Origin: Pseudomonas sp. SST3
GTDB lineage: Bacteria > Pseudomonadota > Gammaproteobacteria > Pseudomonadales > Pseudomonadaceae
Direction of reading: 5' to 3'
Assembly (NCBI RefSeq): GCF_003325755.1
Contig: NZ_QORI02000008.1
Location: 62,001-126,000, forward strand
DNA: 64,000 nucleotides
The notes below the pieces were generated by a model. It searched no databases and had not been told where the DNA came from. It saw only the letters and a list, made by a program, of their open reading frames with translations. Below, piece after piece: positions 48,610 through 56,692 of this stretch. Within the stretch, counting starts at the first letter, position 1; each line of letters opens with the position of its first letter. The translations under genes and the position numbers were made by a program.

Positions 48610-48707
48610 TGTGAATCCGCAGTTCAACGAACTCGGCGCTGCCTACGCCAGTGGATCCACAGAGCGATGCGGGAATTTATTGGGTGGGGATGTTCGGCGG
48701 GCAGTGA
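48610..48707 (+). pseudogene. Broken C-terminal end of a CAP-domain gene
   Basis: The frame reads VNPQFNELGAAYASGSTERCG and, after a one-base shift near 48670, IYWVGMFGGQ and a stop at 48705-48707. This is the conserved C-terminal end of a CAP/SCP domain (compare NPDFTEMGAAYATN in the intact gene ending at 14354). No remaining upstream part of the domain is visible. It lies in the 48427-48811 gap, which is otherwise without a gene. Confidence 0.7.
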
Positions 48708-48811
48708 TCGGCAAAGCGACCCGCAAGGGTATTTAGGTTCGTTAACGTTGTGACATCAATACACCGAGGACCTCCTTAGCCCTCGGTGCATCTATCGGGA
48801 GCGTCGCCTGG

Positions 48812-49389
48812 TCAGATCAGATCCTTGCCCGCGGCTTCTTCCAGGTTACTCTTCGTGAGTTCGGTCAATAGCGGATCGGCCGACTCGTTGAAAGGCAAGG
48901 CGAAGATCAAAAGCAGGTGCATCCAGGTCGTCAGTTTTTCCTGTTTCTCTACCCGCCCCAGCTTCTTGCCTTCACTGTCGCGGAACATCATGTCCATGAT
49001 CAGCGTATTGTCGAAGGTGCCTGGTACCAGGAAGAAGGTGCGCCTGTGACCACAGCCAGTCCGAGGTTGCCGGTTTCCTGATTGCGCAGAGTAACCGTGA
49101 CATAGAGATCGGACGCTTCCTGCTCGGTGCTGACCCGAGAGAACCGGCCGCTGTCGACGAAGCTCTGTTTAATGAGCTGTTCCAGCTTGGCAATGTTGGG
49201 GGTGCTCGCCGTCGGCGTGCCGTTCACCGAATGCTCGGTTTGTACCTTGATGTATGCGGTTGGCTTTGCCTGCATGGACTCGGCAAGCGGCCATTGCTGG
49301 ACCTCCGGCAACATGTTGTGCGAGTACGTCATGCAACCCTGCAGAGTCAGGGACGCGGCAATGGCGAGAAGGGCTATCAGCTGTTTCAT
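48812..49389 (-). pseudogene. Lipoprotein of unknown function, single-base frameshift
   Basis: A lipoprotein gene with signal peptide and lipobox LQGC (Cys19 after MKQLIALLAIAASLTLQGC), ATG 49389 preceded by AAGGA. The frame breaks near 49037-49046 at VVTGA: one base is missing, after which FFLVPGTFDNTLIMDMM and the rest continue intact to a stop at 48812-48814. 578 bases, one short of 193 codons. The C-terminal half contains a hydrophobic stretch (WMHLLLIFALPF). Paired with the lipoprotein gene upstream on the same strand (14-base gap), suggesting a two-gene lipoprotein unit. Broken by mutation or read error. Confidence 0.75.
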
Positions 49390-49403
49390 ATTCGGCGTCC
49401 TTG

Positions 49404-50009
49404 TCAATGTGCGAGTTGGCGAGTGCCGTCTTGCAGCAGCTGTTCAACCAGTTCAGTGAGCTGCCGCGAGCCCAACGACGTATTGAAATAATCGTAGTCC
49501 CACAGGCCAGTGTTCTGATTGCGCACTAACGTGTTCTGCGAAAGCGCCAGCTGCTTACCTGCCGCGTCGATAATCTGTAGCTCGGCGGCAAGGTCGTATT
49601 TGTCTACATAGATCGGGCCGTTGACCCAAATCCAGACGGTAAGAGTCAGCAGTGCACCGGGAAAATAGCCGGGGTGCGGTGTGCGCTTACCCTTTAGCGA
49701 GGTGAAGTTGAATTGCAGCTGGACGTCTTGGTCGTCCAGTTTGGCCGGGAAGCTGATCATGCGTTCGAAGTACTCGCCGCGCTCGACGTGCTGGGCGATT
49801 TGCGCCGTCAGCGCATTGCTGATGTTTCTGCGCTGGGTCTCATTCAGGCGAGAGTCGGAAACCTCAACGTCGTTGAGCATCGCGCCGGCAGGCACCGAGT
49901 GTTCCATAACGCGCGCAGGTAAGCCGATCGGCCCGGATGGAGTGAAGGAGACGCAACCGGTCAGCGCCAGGCTCAGTAACCCCGCGACCAGATAATTAAG
50001 CTTGTTCAT
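49404..50009 (-). CDS. Lipoprotein of unknown function
   Basis: A 201-residue lipoprotein: signal peptide with lipobox LTGC (Cys19). The mature part has alternating polar strands (VQLQFNFTSLKGKRTPHPGYFPG), an internal hydrophobic stretch (ALLTLTVWIWVNGPIYV) and a C-terminal helix. AAGGA precedes the ATG at 50009. I do not recognise the family. It precedes a second lipoprotein by 14 bases on the same strand; both could act together in the envelope. Ordinary composition. Confidence 0.75.
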   Translation of the reverse strand: MNKLNYLVAGLLSLALTGCVSFTPSGPIGLPARVMEHSVPAGAMLNDVEVSDSRLNETQRRNISNALTAQIAQHVERGEYFERMISFPAKLDDQDVQLQFNFTSLKGKRTPHPGYFPGALLTLTVWIWVNGPIYVDKYDLAAELQIIDAAGKQLALSQNTLVRNQNTGLWDYDYFNTSLGSRQLTELVEQLLQDGTRQLAH

Positions 50010-50357
50010 GAAGGACATCCTTGAGTTCGTGCAGAAAGCGTTTGGCTTGCCTTGGACGGTCGTGGGTGCTCTCTGTGGAGTGGTCGCCATCCTTGGGCGC
50101 GGCGGAGTTTAGCGTCAGATTGCCATCATGCGTACTCGCAAGTGTTCTGCCGCCGGTACTGGTTCACATTGGAGCTCAGTGTTGACATACGGCCCAGGAC
50201 GGTTTGGCCGGACGAGACGCTCGGCAACCATTGCAACGAGACAGAACGGACCTGCTCTCTCGCCAGCACCGCCCGCTAAACGCGAACAATGAAGCAGCTC
50301 GCGTGTCCCTACAGACAGGCCGCTCTGGTCTTTTTACTCGTGACGAGGACCGTTGAC
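50010..50357. other. Divergent promoter region
   Basis: About 350 bases between the divergent lipoprotein unit (minus) and a small acidic protein gene (plus). No gene is credible. It should hold both promoters; I recognise no operator. Confidence 0.4.
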
Positions 50358-50504
50358 ATGACCGATCCAAAAGATCCGCTTAAGGATGGCCTGACGCCGC
50401 CGGACTACGATGAGTACGGCGACGAGTCAGGAGAGAGTGCCGAGCCGGAAGACGACACCGACCCGAAGAACCAGCCAAATCCGGGAGAAAGCCCGCTCGG
50501 ATAA
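50358..50504 (+). CDS. Small acidic protein
   Basis: A 48-residue protein beginning MTDPKDPLKDGLTPPD, rich in Asp, Glu, Pro and Gly and poor in hydrophobics, so probably disordered. GAGGA lies eight bases before the ATG at 50358, which decides the start over an in-frame ATG at 50289. Function unknown. Confidence rests on the ribosome binding site and codon use. Confidence 0.5.
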   Translation: MTDPKDPLKDGLTPPDYDEYGDESGESAEPEDDTDPKNQPNPGESPLG

Positions 50505-50661
50505 TGGCCAGCCACGCGCATGATCCAAGGCATTTCCTCGGCGAAGGGTAGCGACTCGCTGGACAATCCGGCCCTCACGGCCTACAAAGGCGCGCGTTGT
50601 GCTGGAGAGCAGGTTTAGCCGGTCTCCAGCGTGTGTCGTATTTACCAGCAACAGGTGGATT

Positions 50662-50790
50662 GTGAGACAGAAAAAGCCCGTGGACCCTGTACGCCAAGCC
50701 GAAAAGAACCGTGCACACCGGATCGGCTGGCTGATTGCCCTGGCCGGAATCGTGGTGGGGTTCGTGCTGATAACGATGAAGCCGGCGTGA
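50662..50790 (+). CDS. Small single-span membrane protein
   Basis: A 42-residue frame from GTG 50662: a basic N-terminal part (RQKKPVDPVRQAEKNRAHR) then one hydrophobic helix (IGWLIALAGIVVGFVLITM). AGGTGGA precedes the GTG. Positively charged inside, as expected for an N-in membrane peptide. Unrecognised family. The remaining gap to 51081 contains only a terminator. Confidence 0.5.
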   Translation: MRQKKPVDPVRQAEKNRAHRIGWLIALAGIVVGFVLITMKPA

Positions 50791-51039
50791 CCTAAAGTCG
50801 TATCGTCTGGCCGGCCTGATTGCAACCGCCCACGTTCGCGTACCAGCCTGCGCAATGGATCGATCGAGCCCCAACGCTTCCGGGTGCGAGGGCTTTGCTT
50901 GATGCGCCGTATGCGTTTGCACTGTTGTGCCGGCAGGAAGAAAGTTTCGGCGTCATTCAGACGGTTGAGAGGCAGCGAGGTGCTTACCGACCGAACACAG
51001 TGCGGATACTCGGAAGTAAAAAGCCAGGGCAGCACCGCC

Positions 51040-51066
51040 GAACGCTCCCATGCGATGGGAGCGTTC
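51040..51066 (-). terminator. Terminator downstream of the cupin gene
   Basis: 11-bp perfect stem GAACGCTCCCA (51040-51050) / TGGGAGCGTTC (51056-51066) with a 5-base loop, 15 bases after the cupin stop. On the minus strand a T run (CTTTTTAC) comes about 20 bases later. Confidence 0.6.
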
Positions 51067-51081
51067 AAACTGCCGTGACAA

Positions 51082-51429
51082 TCAGGCGAACACGAAGTAC
51101 TTGCGGACTGTCTCGACGACTTCCCAGGTGCCTGTCATACCTGGCTCGACCACGAAGATGTCGCCAGCCTTAAGATGGATGGGCTCCATGCCGTCGGGCG
51201 TGATGATGCAGTAGCCTTCCTGGAAATGGCAGTACTCCCATTTGACGTATTCCACTCGCCATTTGCCGGGCGTGCAGATCCAGGTGCCCATTATCTTGCT
51301 GCCATCCTCGGAGGTATAGGCGTTGAGATTGACGGTATGCGGGTCGCCGTCGATGCGTTCCCATTTGCAGGCATCAACGACGGGCATCGGTTGGGTATCT
51401 CGTAGCACGGTAATCGGGGTGTTGGCCAT
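51082..51429 (-). CDS. Cupin-domain protein (EutQ/DUF861-like)
   Basis: A 115-residue single-domain cupin with the family strand pattern TWICTPGKWRVEYVKWEYCHFQEGYCIITPDG and GDIFVVEPGMTGTWEVVETVRKYFVF. The usual metal-binding His residues of canonical cupins are mostly replaced (one His in YCHF), so it may not bind metal the normal way. Cytoplasmic. Single-gene unit ending in a strong hairpin. Function unknown. Confidence 0.8.
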   Translation of the reverse strand: MANTPITVLRDTQPMPVVDACKWERIDGDPHTVNLNAYTSEDGSKIMGTWICTPGKWRVEYVKWEYCHFQEGYCIITPDGMEPIHLKAGDIFVVEPGMTGTWEVVETVRKYFVFA

Positions 51430-51688
51430 TGAAGGCTCCTGGTGAGATGGCGAGGTCGCTCACCATAGAGCGGTGGTACGTTGGCCAATTGTCTGGGTTC
51501 GACACTTGGATGCTCGTCTGCGCTATGGGGCAGGGAACTCGCCGCGTGTAGTGCGTATTGGCGTCAAGATCCGATGGGCTGCTTTGCTCCGGCCGGCTGG
51601 GCGACAGCCTTCTACGCTATCGCCGCAAATCCTCGTCCGCGTCACCGGCTCTCGCAGCCTCGATAACCGTGTCGCCATGCATGCAAAA

Positions 51689-51712
51689 AGCTCGGAACCA
51701 TGGCTCCGAGCT
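51689..51712 (-). terminator. Terminator of a lost minus-strand gene
   Basis: AGCTCGGAACCA (51689-51700) pairs with TGGCTCCGAGCT (51701-51712) with one mismatch; on the minus strand CTTTTTGC follows at once. It lies 12 bases after the stop of the decayed frame 51724-51960, a remnant of a minus-strand gene. Confidence 0.65.
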
Positions 51713-51723
51713 GCAGTGCTGGC

Positions 51724-51960
51724 TCAGTAAACGAACGTCAGCAGCGCGTTGAATATCAGTGCCGCGACGAAGCCCAGAGGCGCTGCACGGAACAGCAATT
51801 GCGGGAACAGCGAGGTACGGCTCTTTTCTGTGGGGCAGGAGCCAAGGACCAGACTGCACCTGAAGAGAATGGCGAGATCGAAGTGATTGCTCACGGACGG
51901 GCCGATAAGCAGGGCTGCTTCAATGGGAAGCGCGGCGAAGCCCGGCTTATATCCGGAACG
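51724..51960 (-). pseudogene. Decayed 3' end of a membrane-protein gene
   Basis: On the minus strand a frame without a start reads through to a stop at 51724 and ends in a hydrophobic helix: LLFRAAPLGFVAALIF then NALLTFVY. A strong terminator follows at once, which argues this was the end of a real gene. Upstream the frame is open for about 60 more codons with mixed plausibility (LPIEAALLIGPSVS). No parent family is recognised. Low confidence for the upstream part; the gap 51430-51723 otherwise holds only the terminator. Confidence 0.35.
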
Positions 51961-51986
51961 CTAGCTAGATCATTTCGGTCGATCCT

Positions 51987-52382
51987 TCATGGGTGCCGAA
52001 GCTGAGCGCCAACCGCCGCCTTATCGATCACTGACCAAACGTGCCGAATCTTGCCGTTCTGAAATTCGTAAAACACGTTCTCGCTGAAGGCGACTCTTGT
52101 TCCATTGACTGGGAAACCGAACAACATGCCTGCTGGCGTGCAATCGAACCGTAACCGGCATGCCACACGAGGCGGCTCGGCAACCAGCAGCTCGACATTG
52201 AAACGGAGATCTGGAATCGCTCGAAAATCTTCCTCAAGCATCCGGCGATAGCCTTCCAACCCGACTCGCTGACCGTTGTAATGCACCTCGACATCGACAA
52301 AACGGCTCAGCTCCGGCCAGTTCTGGCTGTTCAAGCAGGTGATGTAGCCGTGGTAGAGATCGGTCAGCTCGGTGCCGGTCAT
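51987..52382 (-). CDS. SnoaL-like / ketosteroid-isomerase-fold protein
   Basis: A 131-residue protein of the SnoaL-like (ester cyclase/NTF2) fold: DLYHGYITCLNSQNWPELSRFV, a GFPVNGTRVAFSENVFYEFQNGKIRHVWSVID barrel end. Such small cavities serve enzymes or binding roles that vary widely. No signal peptide. It lies 26 bases after DUF2938 on the same strand, so they probably share a transcript from the MerR-controlled promoter at 52980-53010. Confidence 0.82.
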   Translation of the reverse strand: MTGTELTDLYHGYITCLNSQNWPELSRFVDVEVHYNGQRVGLEGYRRMLEEDFRAIPDLRFNVELLVAEPPRVACRLRFDCTPAGMLFGFPVNGTRVAFSENVFYEFQNGKIRHVWSVIDKAAVGAQLRHP

Positions 52383-52408
52383 TCGTCGTCTCCTGCTTAA
52401 AAGGCTGG

Positions 52409-52939
52409 TCAGTGTGAAAGATCAAGATAAGACGGCAGCCCCCATTCCAGCCAACCGGCGAGCGCCACCGCAGACAAATATAGCCCGATGCCGAACACGG
52501 CGTGATTGGCCAGGCTGCGCAGACAGTTGCCCCATGGCGCCGGCGTCCGGCGCGCGGCAAGGCCTGCGCCCATGGCAGGCTGGATGATGAACAAGGGGAC
52601 GATGACGGTGCCGAGCCCCATCGCCAGTGCGGGCAACAGCGTCGGCTCGTAGGCCCATGCGCTGCCTTGGAACGCGAGCAGCAGCGCGGCGAAGACGACG
52701 CCGGTGGCGTAGTGCAACAGCCAGCCGAGCGCCAATTCGCCTCTGACCGGCTGCGATCTGGCGATCGCCTCGTGCCTCAGCCGACCGCGTAACAGATGGC
52801 CACCCCAACGCCCAATGAAGGCGAAATTGAGCGTTGCCACACCCAGGCGCTTGAGCACCACCAGCCACAGGTCCATGACCGCAGTGGCACCGATACCGAG
52901 GCCACCGGCCAGAATGAGTGCATGTGTCAGTGATGTCAT
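52409..52939 (-). CDS. DUF2938 family membrane protein
   Basis: A 176-residue membrane protein with about four hydrophobic segments (HALILAGGLGIGATAVMDLWLVVL, LLHYATGVVFAALLLAF, LLPALAMGLGTVIVPLFII, GIGLYLSAVALAGWL). DUF2938 proteins are typically next to MerR regulators in Pseudomonas. Transcribed away from the MerR gene with the promoter/operator between them. Function unknown. Likely co-transcribed with the SnoaL-like gene. Confidence 0.85.
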   Translation of the reverse strand: MTSLTHALILAGGLGIGATAVMDLWLVVLKRLGVATLNFAFIGRWGGHLLRGRLRHEAIARSQPVRGELALGWLLHYATGVVFAALLLAFQGSAWAYEPTLLPALAMGLGTVIVPLFIIQPAMGAGLAARRTPAPWGNCLRSLANHAVFGIGLYLSAVALAGWLEWGLPSYLDLSH

Positions 52940-52979
52940 GGAAGCCTCCCGCGGGTTGACCGAATGGTATTTCGGCGCG

Positions 52980-53010
52980 ACTCTACAAGTTCAAGTGAAC
53001 TTGAGGTCAA
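52980..53010 (-). promoter_or_regulatory. MerR-type promoter: 19-bp spacer with a palindromic operator
   Basis: On the minus strand (toward DUF2938) a -35-like TTGACC (53010-53005) and a -10-like TAGAGT (52985-52980) are separated by exactly 19 bases, and the spacer contains the palindrome CAAGTTCA-N2-TGAACTTG (52986-53003). A 19-bp spacer spanned by a dyad is the signature of MerR-activated promoters, and the motif resembles the SoxR site. The adjacent MerR-family gene is the evident activator. Confidence 0.8.
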
Positions 53011-53020
53011 GGGCTCGCCC

Positions 53021-53449
53021 ATGGATATTTCCGATGTAGCCCGGCGTTCGGGCTTACCGGCCTCGACGCTGCGCTTCTATGAAGAGAAGGGGTTGATCGC
53101 CTCGCTCGGTCGCCCGGGCGAACGACGCCGTTTCGCGCCGCATATCCTCGATCAGCTGGCGCTGATAGCGCTCGGCCAGTCGGCCGGTTTCACGCTCGAG
53201 GAAATTCGCGCGATGTTCGCGCCCAATGGCAAGCCGAACATTGACCGGTCCATGCTGGCGGCCAAGGCTGATGAGCTGGACGCGACCATCAGACGGCTTC
53301 GCGCCATGAGTAAGGGCCTGCGCCATGCCGCCGCCTGCCCAGCGCCGAGTCATGCCGAATGTCCCACCTTTCAGCGATTGCTCGGTGCGGCGGTGCCGGG
53401 ACCCCGTAAGCGCGGGCAGACCACGCGCGTCGGTCGCGTGGAAAAGTGA
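53021..53449 (+). CDS. MerR-family transcriptional regulator
   Basis: A 142-residue regulator. The N-terminal winged helix-turn-helix DISDVARRSGLPASTLRFYEEKGLIAS and wing RRRFAPHILDQLALI are complete; a coiled-coil dimerisation helix follows (about 75-110); the C-terminal effector region has two Cys in CPAPSHAEC, which could bind a metal or sense oxidants. Start at ATG 53021. The palindrome just upstream lies between -35 and -10 of the divergent DUF2938 promoter, indicating direct control of that gene. Confidence 0.9.
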   Translation: MDISDVARRSGLPASTLRFYEEKGLIASLGRPGERRRFAPHILDQLALIALGQSAGFTLEEIRAMFAPNGKPNIDRSMLAAKADELDATIRRLRAMSKGLRHAAACPAPSHAECPTFQRLLGAAVPGPRKRGQTTRVGRVEK

Positions 53450-53691
53450 TCGAACGATACATGGCGCCTAAGCGTCCTCGGGCTCGCCATGCAGCGGCCT
53501 CGTCCGGCGGATTCGCGGCGCTGCTCAACGGGATGGGGTCGACGTGAAACGGGGGGACGGGGGACACGACCTTCTTGGCAGCCACGGCGCAGCGCTGATC
53601 TGGCAAAAATGTTGGCGCGGTGTCGAAATCCGCTTGCTCCTTTCGACTATCAGAGCCATTGCGGCAAACACCCAGCCAAAGGAGACCCGCC

Positions 53692-54138
53692 ATGCCCAGC
53701 ACTATCCGCCTTCATCGCGTATTGCGAACTACGCCCGATCGCCTCTACCGCGCATTTTTAGACCCGGACGCCAAGGCCAAATGGCTGCCGCCGAATGGCT
53801 TCACCGGCAAGGTGCATGAGATCGACGCTCGTGTCGGTGGTCGCTACCGGATGTCCTTCACCAATTTCTCCACGGGCGCGACCCACAGCTTCGGTGGCCG
53901 ATACCTCGAACTGCTGGAAAATCAGCGCATCCGTTACGAGGACACCTTCGATGATCCGGGCCTACCGGGCACCATGGAAGTGACGGTGACGCTCACCTCG
54001 GTTTCCTGCGGCACCGAGCTGAACATTACTCAGGAGGGCGTCCCCGACATGATTCCAGCCGAAGCCTGCTACCTCGGCTGGCAGGAATCGCTGACGCTGC
54101 TGGCGAAGCTGGTCGAGGCAGAGATTCCGGATGAGTGA
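53692..54138 (+). CDS. SRPBCC (AHSA1-like) domain protein
   Basis: A 148-residue START-like/AHSA1 fold protein: TTPDRLYRAFLDPDAKAKWLPPNGF at the N-terminus, then GGRYRMSFTNFSTGATHSFGGRYLEL, and the C-terminal helix GWQESLTLLAKLVEAEIP. Such proteins bind small hydrophobic ligands or assist chaperones. Excellent ribosome binding site, AAAGGAG, before the ATG at 53692. Single-gene unit; the 240-base upstream gap (53450-53691) shows nothing recognisable. Function unknown. Confidence 0.85.
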   Translation: MPSTIRLHRVLRTTPDRLYRAFLDPDAKAKWLPPNGFTGKVHEIDARVGGRYRMSFTNFSTGATHSFGGRYLELLENQRIRYEDTFDDPGLPGTMEVTVTLTSVSCGTELNITQEGVPDMIPAEACYLGWQESLTLLAKLVEAEIPDE

Positions 54139-54372
54139 TTGACCGCAAAGGAGAGGATGGGAGGCGAAACTTCAGGTGCTTTGCGGCGAAGGGGCCTGCC
54201 ATCTTTCTCTTATCTACACGGCTGCTTCGTTATATCAGGCGCCTGGGGGCGGGCATGTTCTCCGGTATGTCCCCCCGTACCTGACAGCCGCCACCATGGC
54301 GATTCCCTCATGGCGGGGTTGAGATTATGATGCGCGCCCGCCAACGCCTCACGTCTAAAATCTCAGGTCATC

Positions 54373-55116
54373 ATGCCCGGCAATGCGCTCTATACCGACT
54401 TGTCGGGTTATTACGACCTTATGTGTGCCGATATCGACTACAGAGCGCAAAGCCACTGTGTTCACCGACTTCAGCGCCTATTCGGTAACGCCGGAAACCG
54501 GCACCTGGATCTCGCCTGTGGTACCGGACCGCATGTCCGGCATTTCATCGATGCCGGCTACGAAAGCAGTGGCCTCGACATCAATCAGCCCATGTTGAAC
54601 CGAGCAGCCATTCGCTGCCCCGAAGCGCGCTTTACCCTGCAGGACATGTGTGAGCTCACCGTGGCTGAGCCGGTCGACCTGGTTACCTGCTTCCTGTACT
54701 CCATCCATTACAGCGGTGGTATCGAGCGCCTGAAAGCCTGCATCGCCAGTGTGCATAGTGCGCTGATAACGGGTGGGCTTTTCTGCTTCAACGCCGTCGA
54801 CAAACACAGCATCGACAACCGCTCATTCGTCTCGCACAGCGCCCAGCACGCCGAGGGCCTGTTCAGCTTCAGCTCCGGTTGGCATTACTCAGGCACTGGC
54901 GAGCGGCAGTCGCTCAAGCTGCGCATCGAGAAAACCATTGCCGGCGAAAGCCAGCTATGGCACGACGAACACGCCATGGTAGCGGTCAGTTTTGACGAAC
55001 TGATCGAGCTGCTGCAGCCGTACTTCGAAATCCACGTGCTTGAGCATGATTACGAGAAGATCGCTCCTTGGGATCAGATTTCCGGGAATGCGATATTTGC
55101 TTGCGTGAAGGTTTGA
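54373..55116 (+). CDS. Class I SAM-dependent methyltransferase
   Basis: A 247-residue methyltransferase. Motif I LDLACGTGPHVRHF (residues about 45-58) binds SAM, post-I motif GLDINQPMLNRAA, and motif IV-like VDLVTCFLYSIHYS follow; the C-terminal domain includes DELIELLQPYFEIHVLEHDYEKIAPW. No membrane span. The target substrate is unknown. It is followed by a strong terminator shared with the convergent lipoprotein gene. Confidence 0.88.
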   Translation: MPGNALYTDLSGYYDLMCADIDYRAQSHCVHRLQRLFGNAGNRHLDLACGTGPHVRHFIDAGYESSGLDINQPMLNRAAIRCPEARFTLQDMCELTVAEPVDLVTCFLYSIHYSGGIERLKACIASVHSALITGGLFCFNAVDKHSIDNRSFVSHSAQHAEGLFSFSSGWHYSGTGERQSLKLRIEKTIAGESQLWHDEHAMVAVSFDELIELLQPYFEIHVLEHDYEKIAPWDQISGNAIFACVKV

Positions 55117-55232
55117 CAGATGATTCGTCGGGGAACGAGCATTGCTAGGGTTTACGTCACGTGAGTGGCTGTGCTTCTTTCCCTTTTTTGTATGCCGAGG
55201 ATGATCCGAACATTACTACCGAGCGATGAAAA

Positions 55233-55252
55233 AGCCCCGCGATTGCGGGGCT
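55233..55252. terminator. Bidirectional terminator
   Basis: 8-bp stem AGCCCCGC (55233-55240) / GCGGGGCT (55245-55252) with GATT loop; preceded by GAAAAA and followed by ATCTTT, so it can stop both the methyltransferase (plus) and the DUF2846 gene (minus). Confidence 0.75.
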
Positions 55253-55338
55253 ATCTTTGCAGCGGTGGCGGGTTCGGCCCGGGCTTGTAGCGTGCCGGGA
55301 TCAGCAATCTGCCGGGCATTCCCGCTCGAACATATGAA

Positions 55339-55782
55339 CTAGCGCGCTAGTTCGGTTCCCGCCACAGCTTTCTGGCCTTCGCTTTCTGAGACTTCGGTCA
55401 GCTTGGCGCCGCCGACGAACAGCCCCATCTTGATTGACTGACGTACGTAGTGGTTTTTACCACCCAAGGCATTCAGTTCAAGAAGGTTGTCGCTGAACTC
55501 CGACTCGGTGGCCAGTGTGTGTGGCCCTGGCGTGACGAGGCGATAGAAGTAGGTGTTGGCGGCGGTTTCGCCGATGACTTCACCGTCTATCTTCACGGAC
55601 TTCTTCAGCGCAGCCCCAAGCATGGAGTCGCGGAAAATGTACAGACCGGCCTGATCCTGCGGTGGGGCCGGGAAAGCCTTGAACGCCTGGTCTTTTTCGG
55701 GGGATTCCATTGGTACCGACGCGCAGCCGGACAACACGGCGAAGCTCAGCGCCGCGGCGCTCATCATAAAGTGCTTGAACAT
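55339..55782 (-). CDS. DUF2846 family lipoprotein
   Basis: A 147-residue lipoprotein, lipobox LSGC (Cys20). The mature part shows the DUF2846 signature AGLYIFRDSMLGAALKKSVKIDGEVIGETAANTYFYRLVTPGPHTL. The function of this family is unknown; members are periplasmic or outer-membrane lipoproteins. Single-gene unit with a terminator downstream. Confidence 0.85.
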   Translation of the reverse strand: MFKHFMMSAAALSFAVLSGCASVPMESPEKDQAFKAFPAPPQDQAGLYIFRDSMLGAALKKSVKIDGEVIGETAANTYFYRLVTPGPHTLATESEFSDNLLELNALGGKNHYVRQSIKMGLFVGGAKLTEVSESEGQKAVAGTELAR

Positions 55783-55846
55783 GGATACTCGTTCCTGAGT
55801 GTTAGGCAGAGAGCTGGTGAGATATTAAATTGCCGGCACGCGCACA

Positions 55847-56692
55847 TTAGTCTCGAAATCTAAGCGAACAAGGTTTGGTAGGGGGTTTGGTGGTACGGAT
55901 CACGCTTTTTACGCTACGCCGGACAGACGGTGCTGCTGAGCGCTCTGGGTACGCAGCTACAAAACGACGGCGTCTTGGGGGCCGCCTGATCAGGCGATCA
56001 GTGCAAGCGTTTGGCTGCGCGTGGGTCTGGATCAGGTGTTCGGCCTGCAGGGCCAGTTCGTCGAATAGATGATCACGGTCTTTCTCCGCGTCGCCCATGG
56101 CTTGAGCACCGTGTTGCTTCACCAGATAGCTGTGAATCTGCCGGACCTCCTGAGACTGGAAAATCGGCTGCAGGTCCTGCACCGCCACCGTGCCGCTAGA
56201 TGCCTGGCTCCGGGTGTTCATCACCACTTGTGGGCCGCGAGCCGCTAACGGCATGAAGCCCAGCGCTTCGAAGTACGGCACTTTGCCCGCCACGCACGCC
56301 ACTTCCGCATGGGGATAACGCGCCATCATTGCCTCGGCCATGGCCCGGCCAATGCCCTGTCGGCGATGGCTGGCCTGGACCGCCAGATAAAGCAGCGCGC
56401 AGGCTTCGGCATCATCGACATAGGGCAGGTACAGCGCAAAACCCAGCAGGCTGGCCGGGTCGTCAGCATCCAGGGCCATGATCAGTTCGGGCTTGCCCGG
56501 CTGCGCGCCGTCCATGCTGTCCAGATAGCGATGCACCTCATAACCCACCACGTATTGATAGAGCTGATACAGCGGGTTGCTCGGTGGAAGCGATACCGGA
56601 CTGATGTCACCCAGATAGTCCACTACCATCTGGAGCACCTGGCTCTTCATTGATTCCGGTGGCGGGGTGGTCAGGTGGGTGAGGGTGAACAT
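55847..56692 (-). CDS. GNAT N-acetyltransferase with an odd C-terminal extension
   Basis: A 281-residue frame. The GNAT core has acetyl-CoA motif A, SHRRQGIGRAMAEAMM, with strands YLAVQ and EVACVAGKVPYFEALGF. The family core ends near residue 230 (HAQPNA). The remaining 50 residues (CTDRLIRRPPRRRRFVAAYPER...) are arginine/proline-rich and unlike a GNAT. A one-base deletion near 56006 would turn the end to PNALH with a stop at 55998-56000, so the extension may come from a frameshift. Start ATG 56692; the upstream extension is rejected. Confidence 0.75.
   Translation of the reverse strand: MFTLTHLTTPPPESMKSQVLQMVVDYLGDISPVSLPPSNPLYQLYQYVVGYEVHRYLDSMDGAQPGKPELIMALDADDPASLLGFALYLPYVDDAEACALLYLAVQASHRRQGIGRAMAEAMMARYPHAEVACVAGKVPYFEALGFMPLAARGPQVVMNTRSQASSGTVAVQDLQPIFQSQEVRQIHSYLVKQHGAQAMGDAEKDRDHLFDELALQAEHLIQTHAQPNACTDRLIRRPPRRRRFVAAYPERSAAPSVRRSVKSVIRTTKPPTKPCSLRFRD

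Noticed and set aside
51700..52005. Plus-strand open frame of 101 codons
   Set aside because: It covers a terminator and the antisense of the SnoaL-like gene end; no ribosome binding site or similarity.
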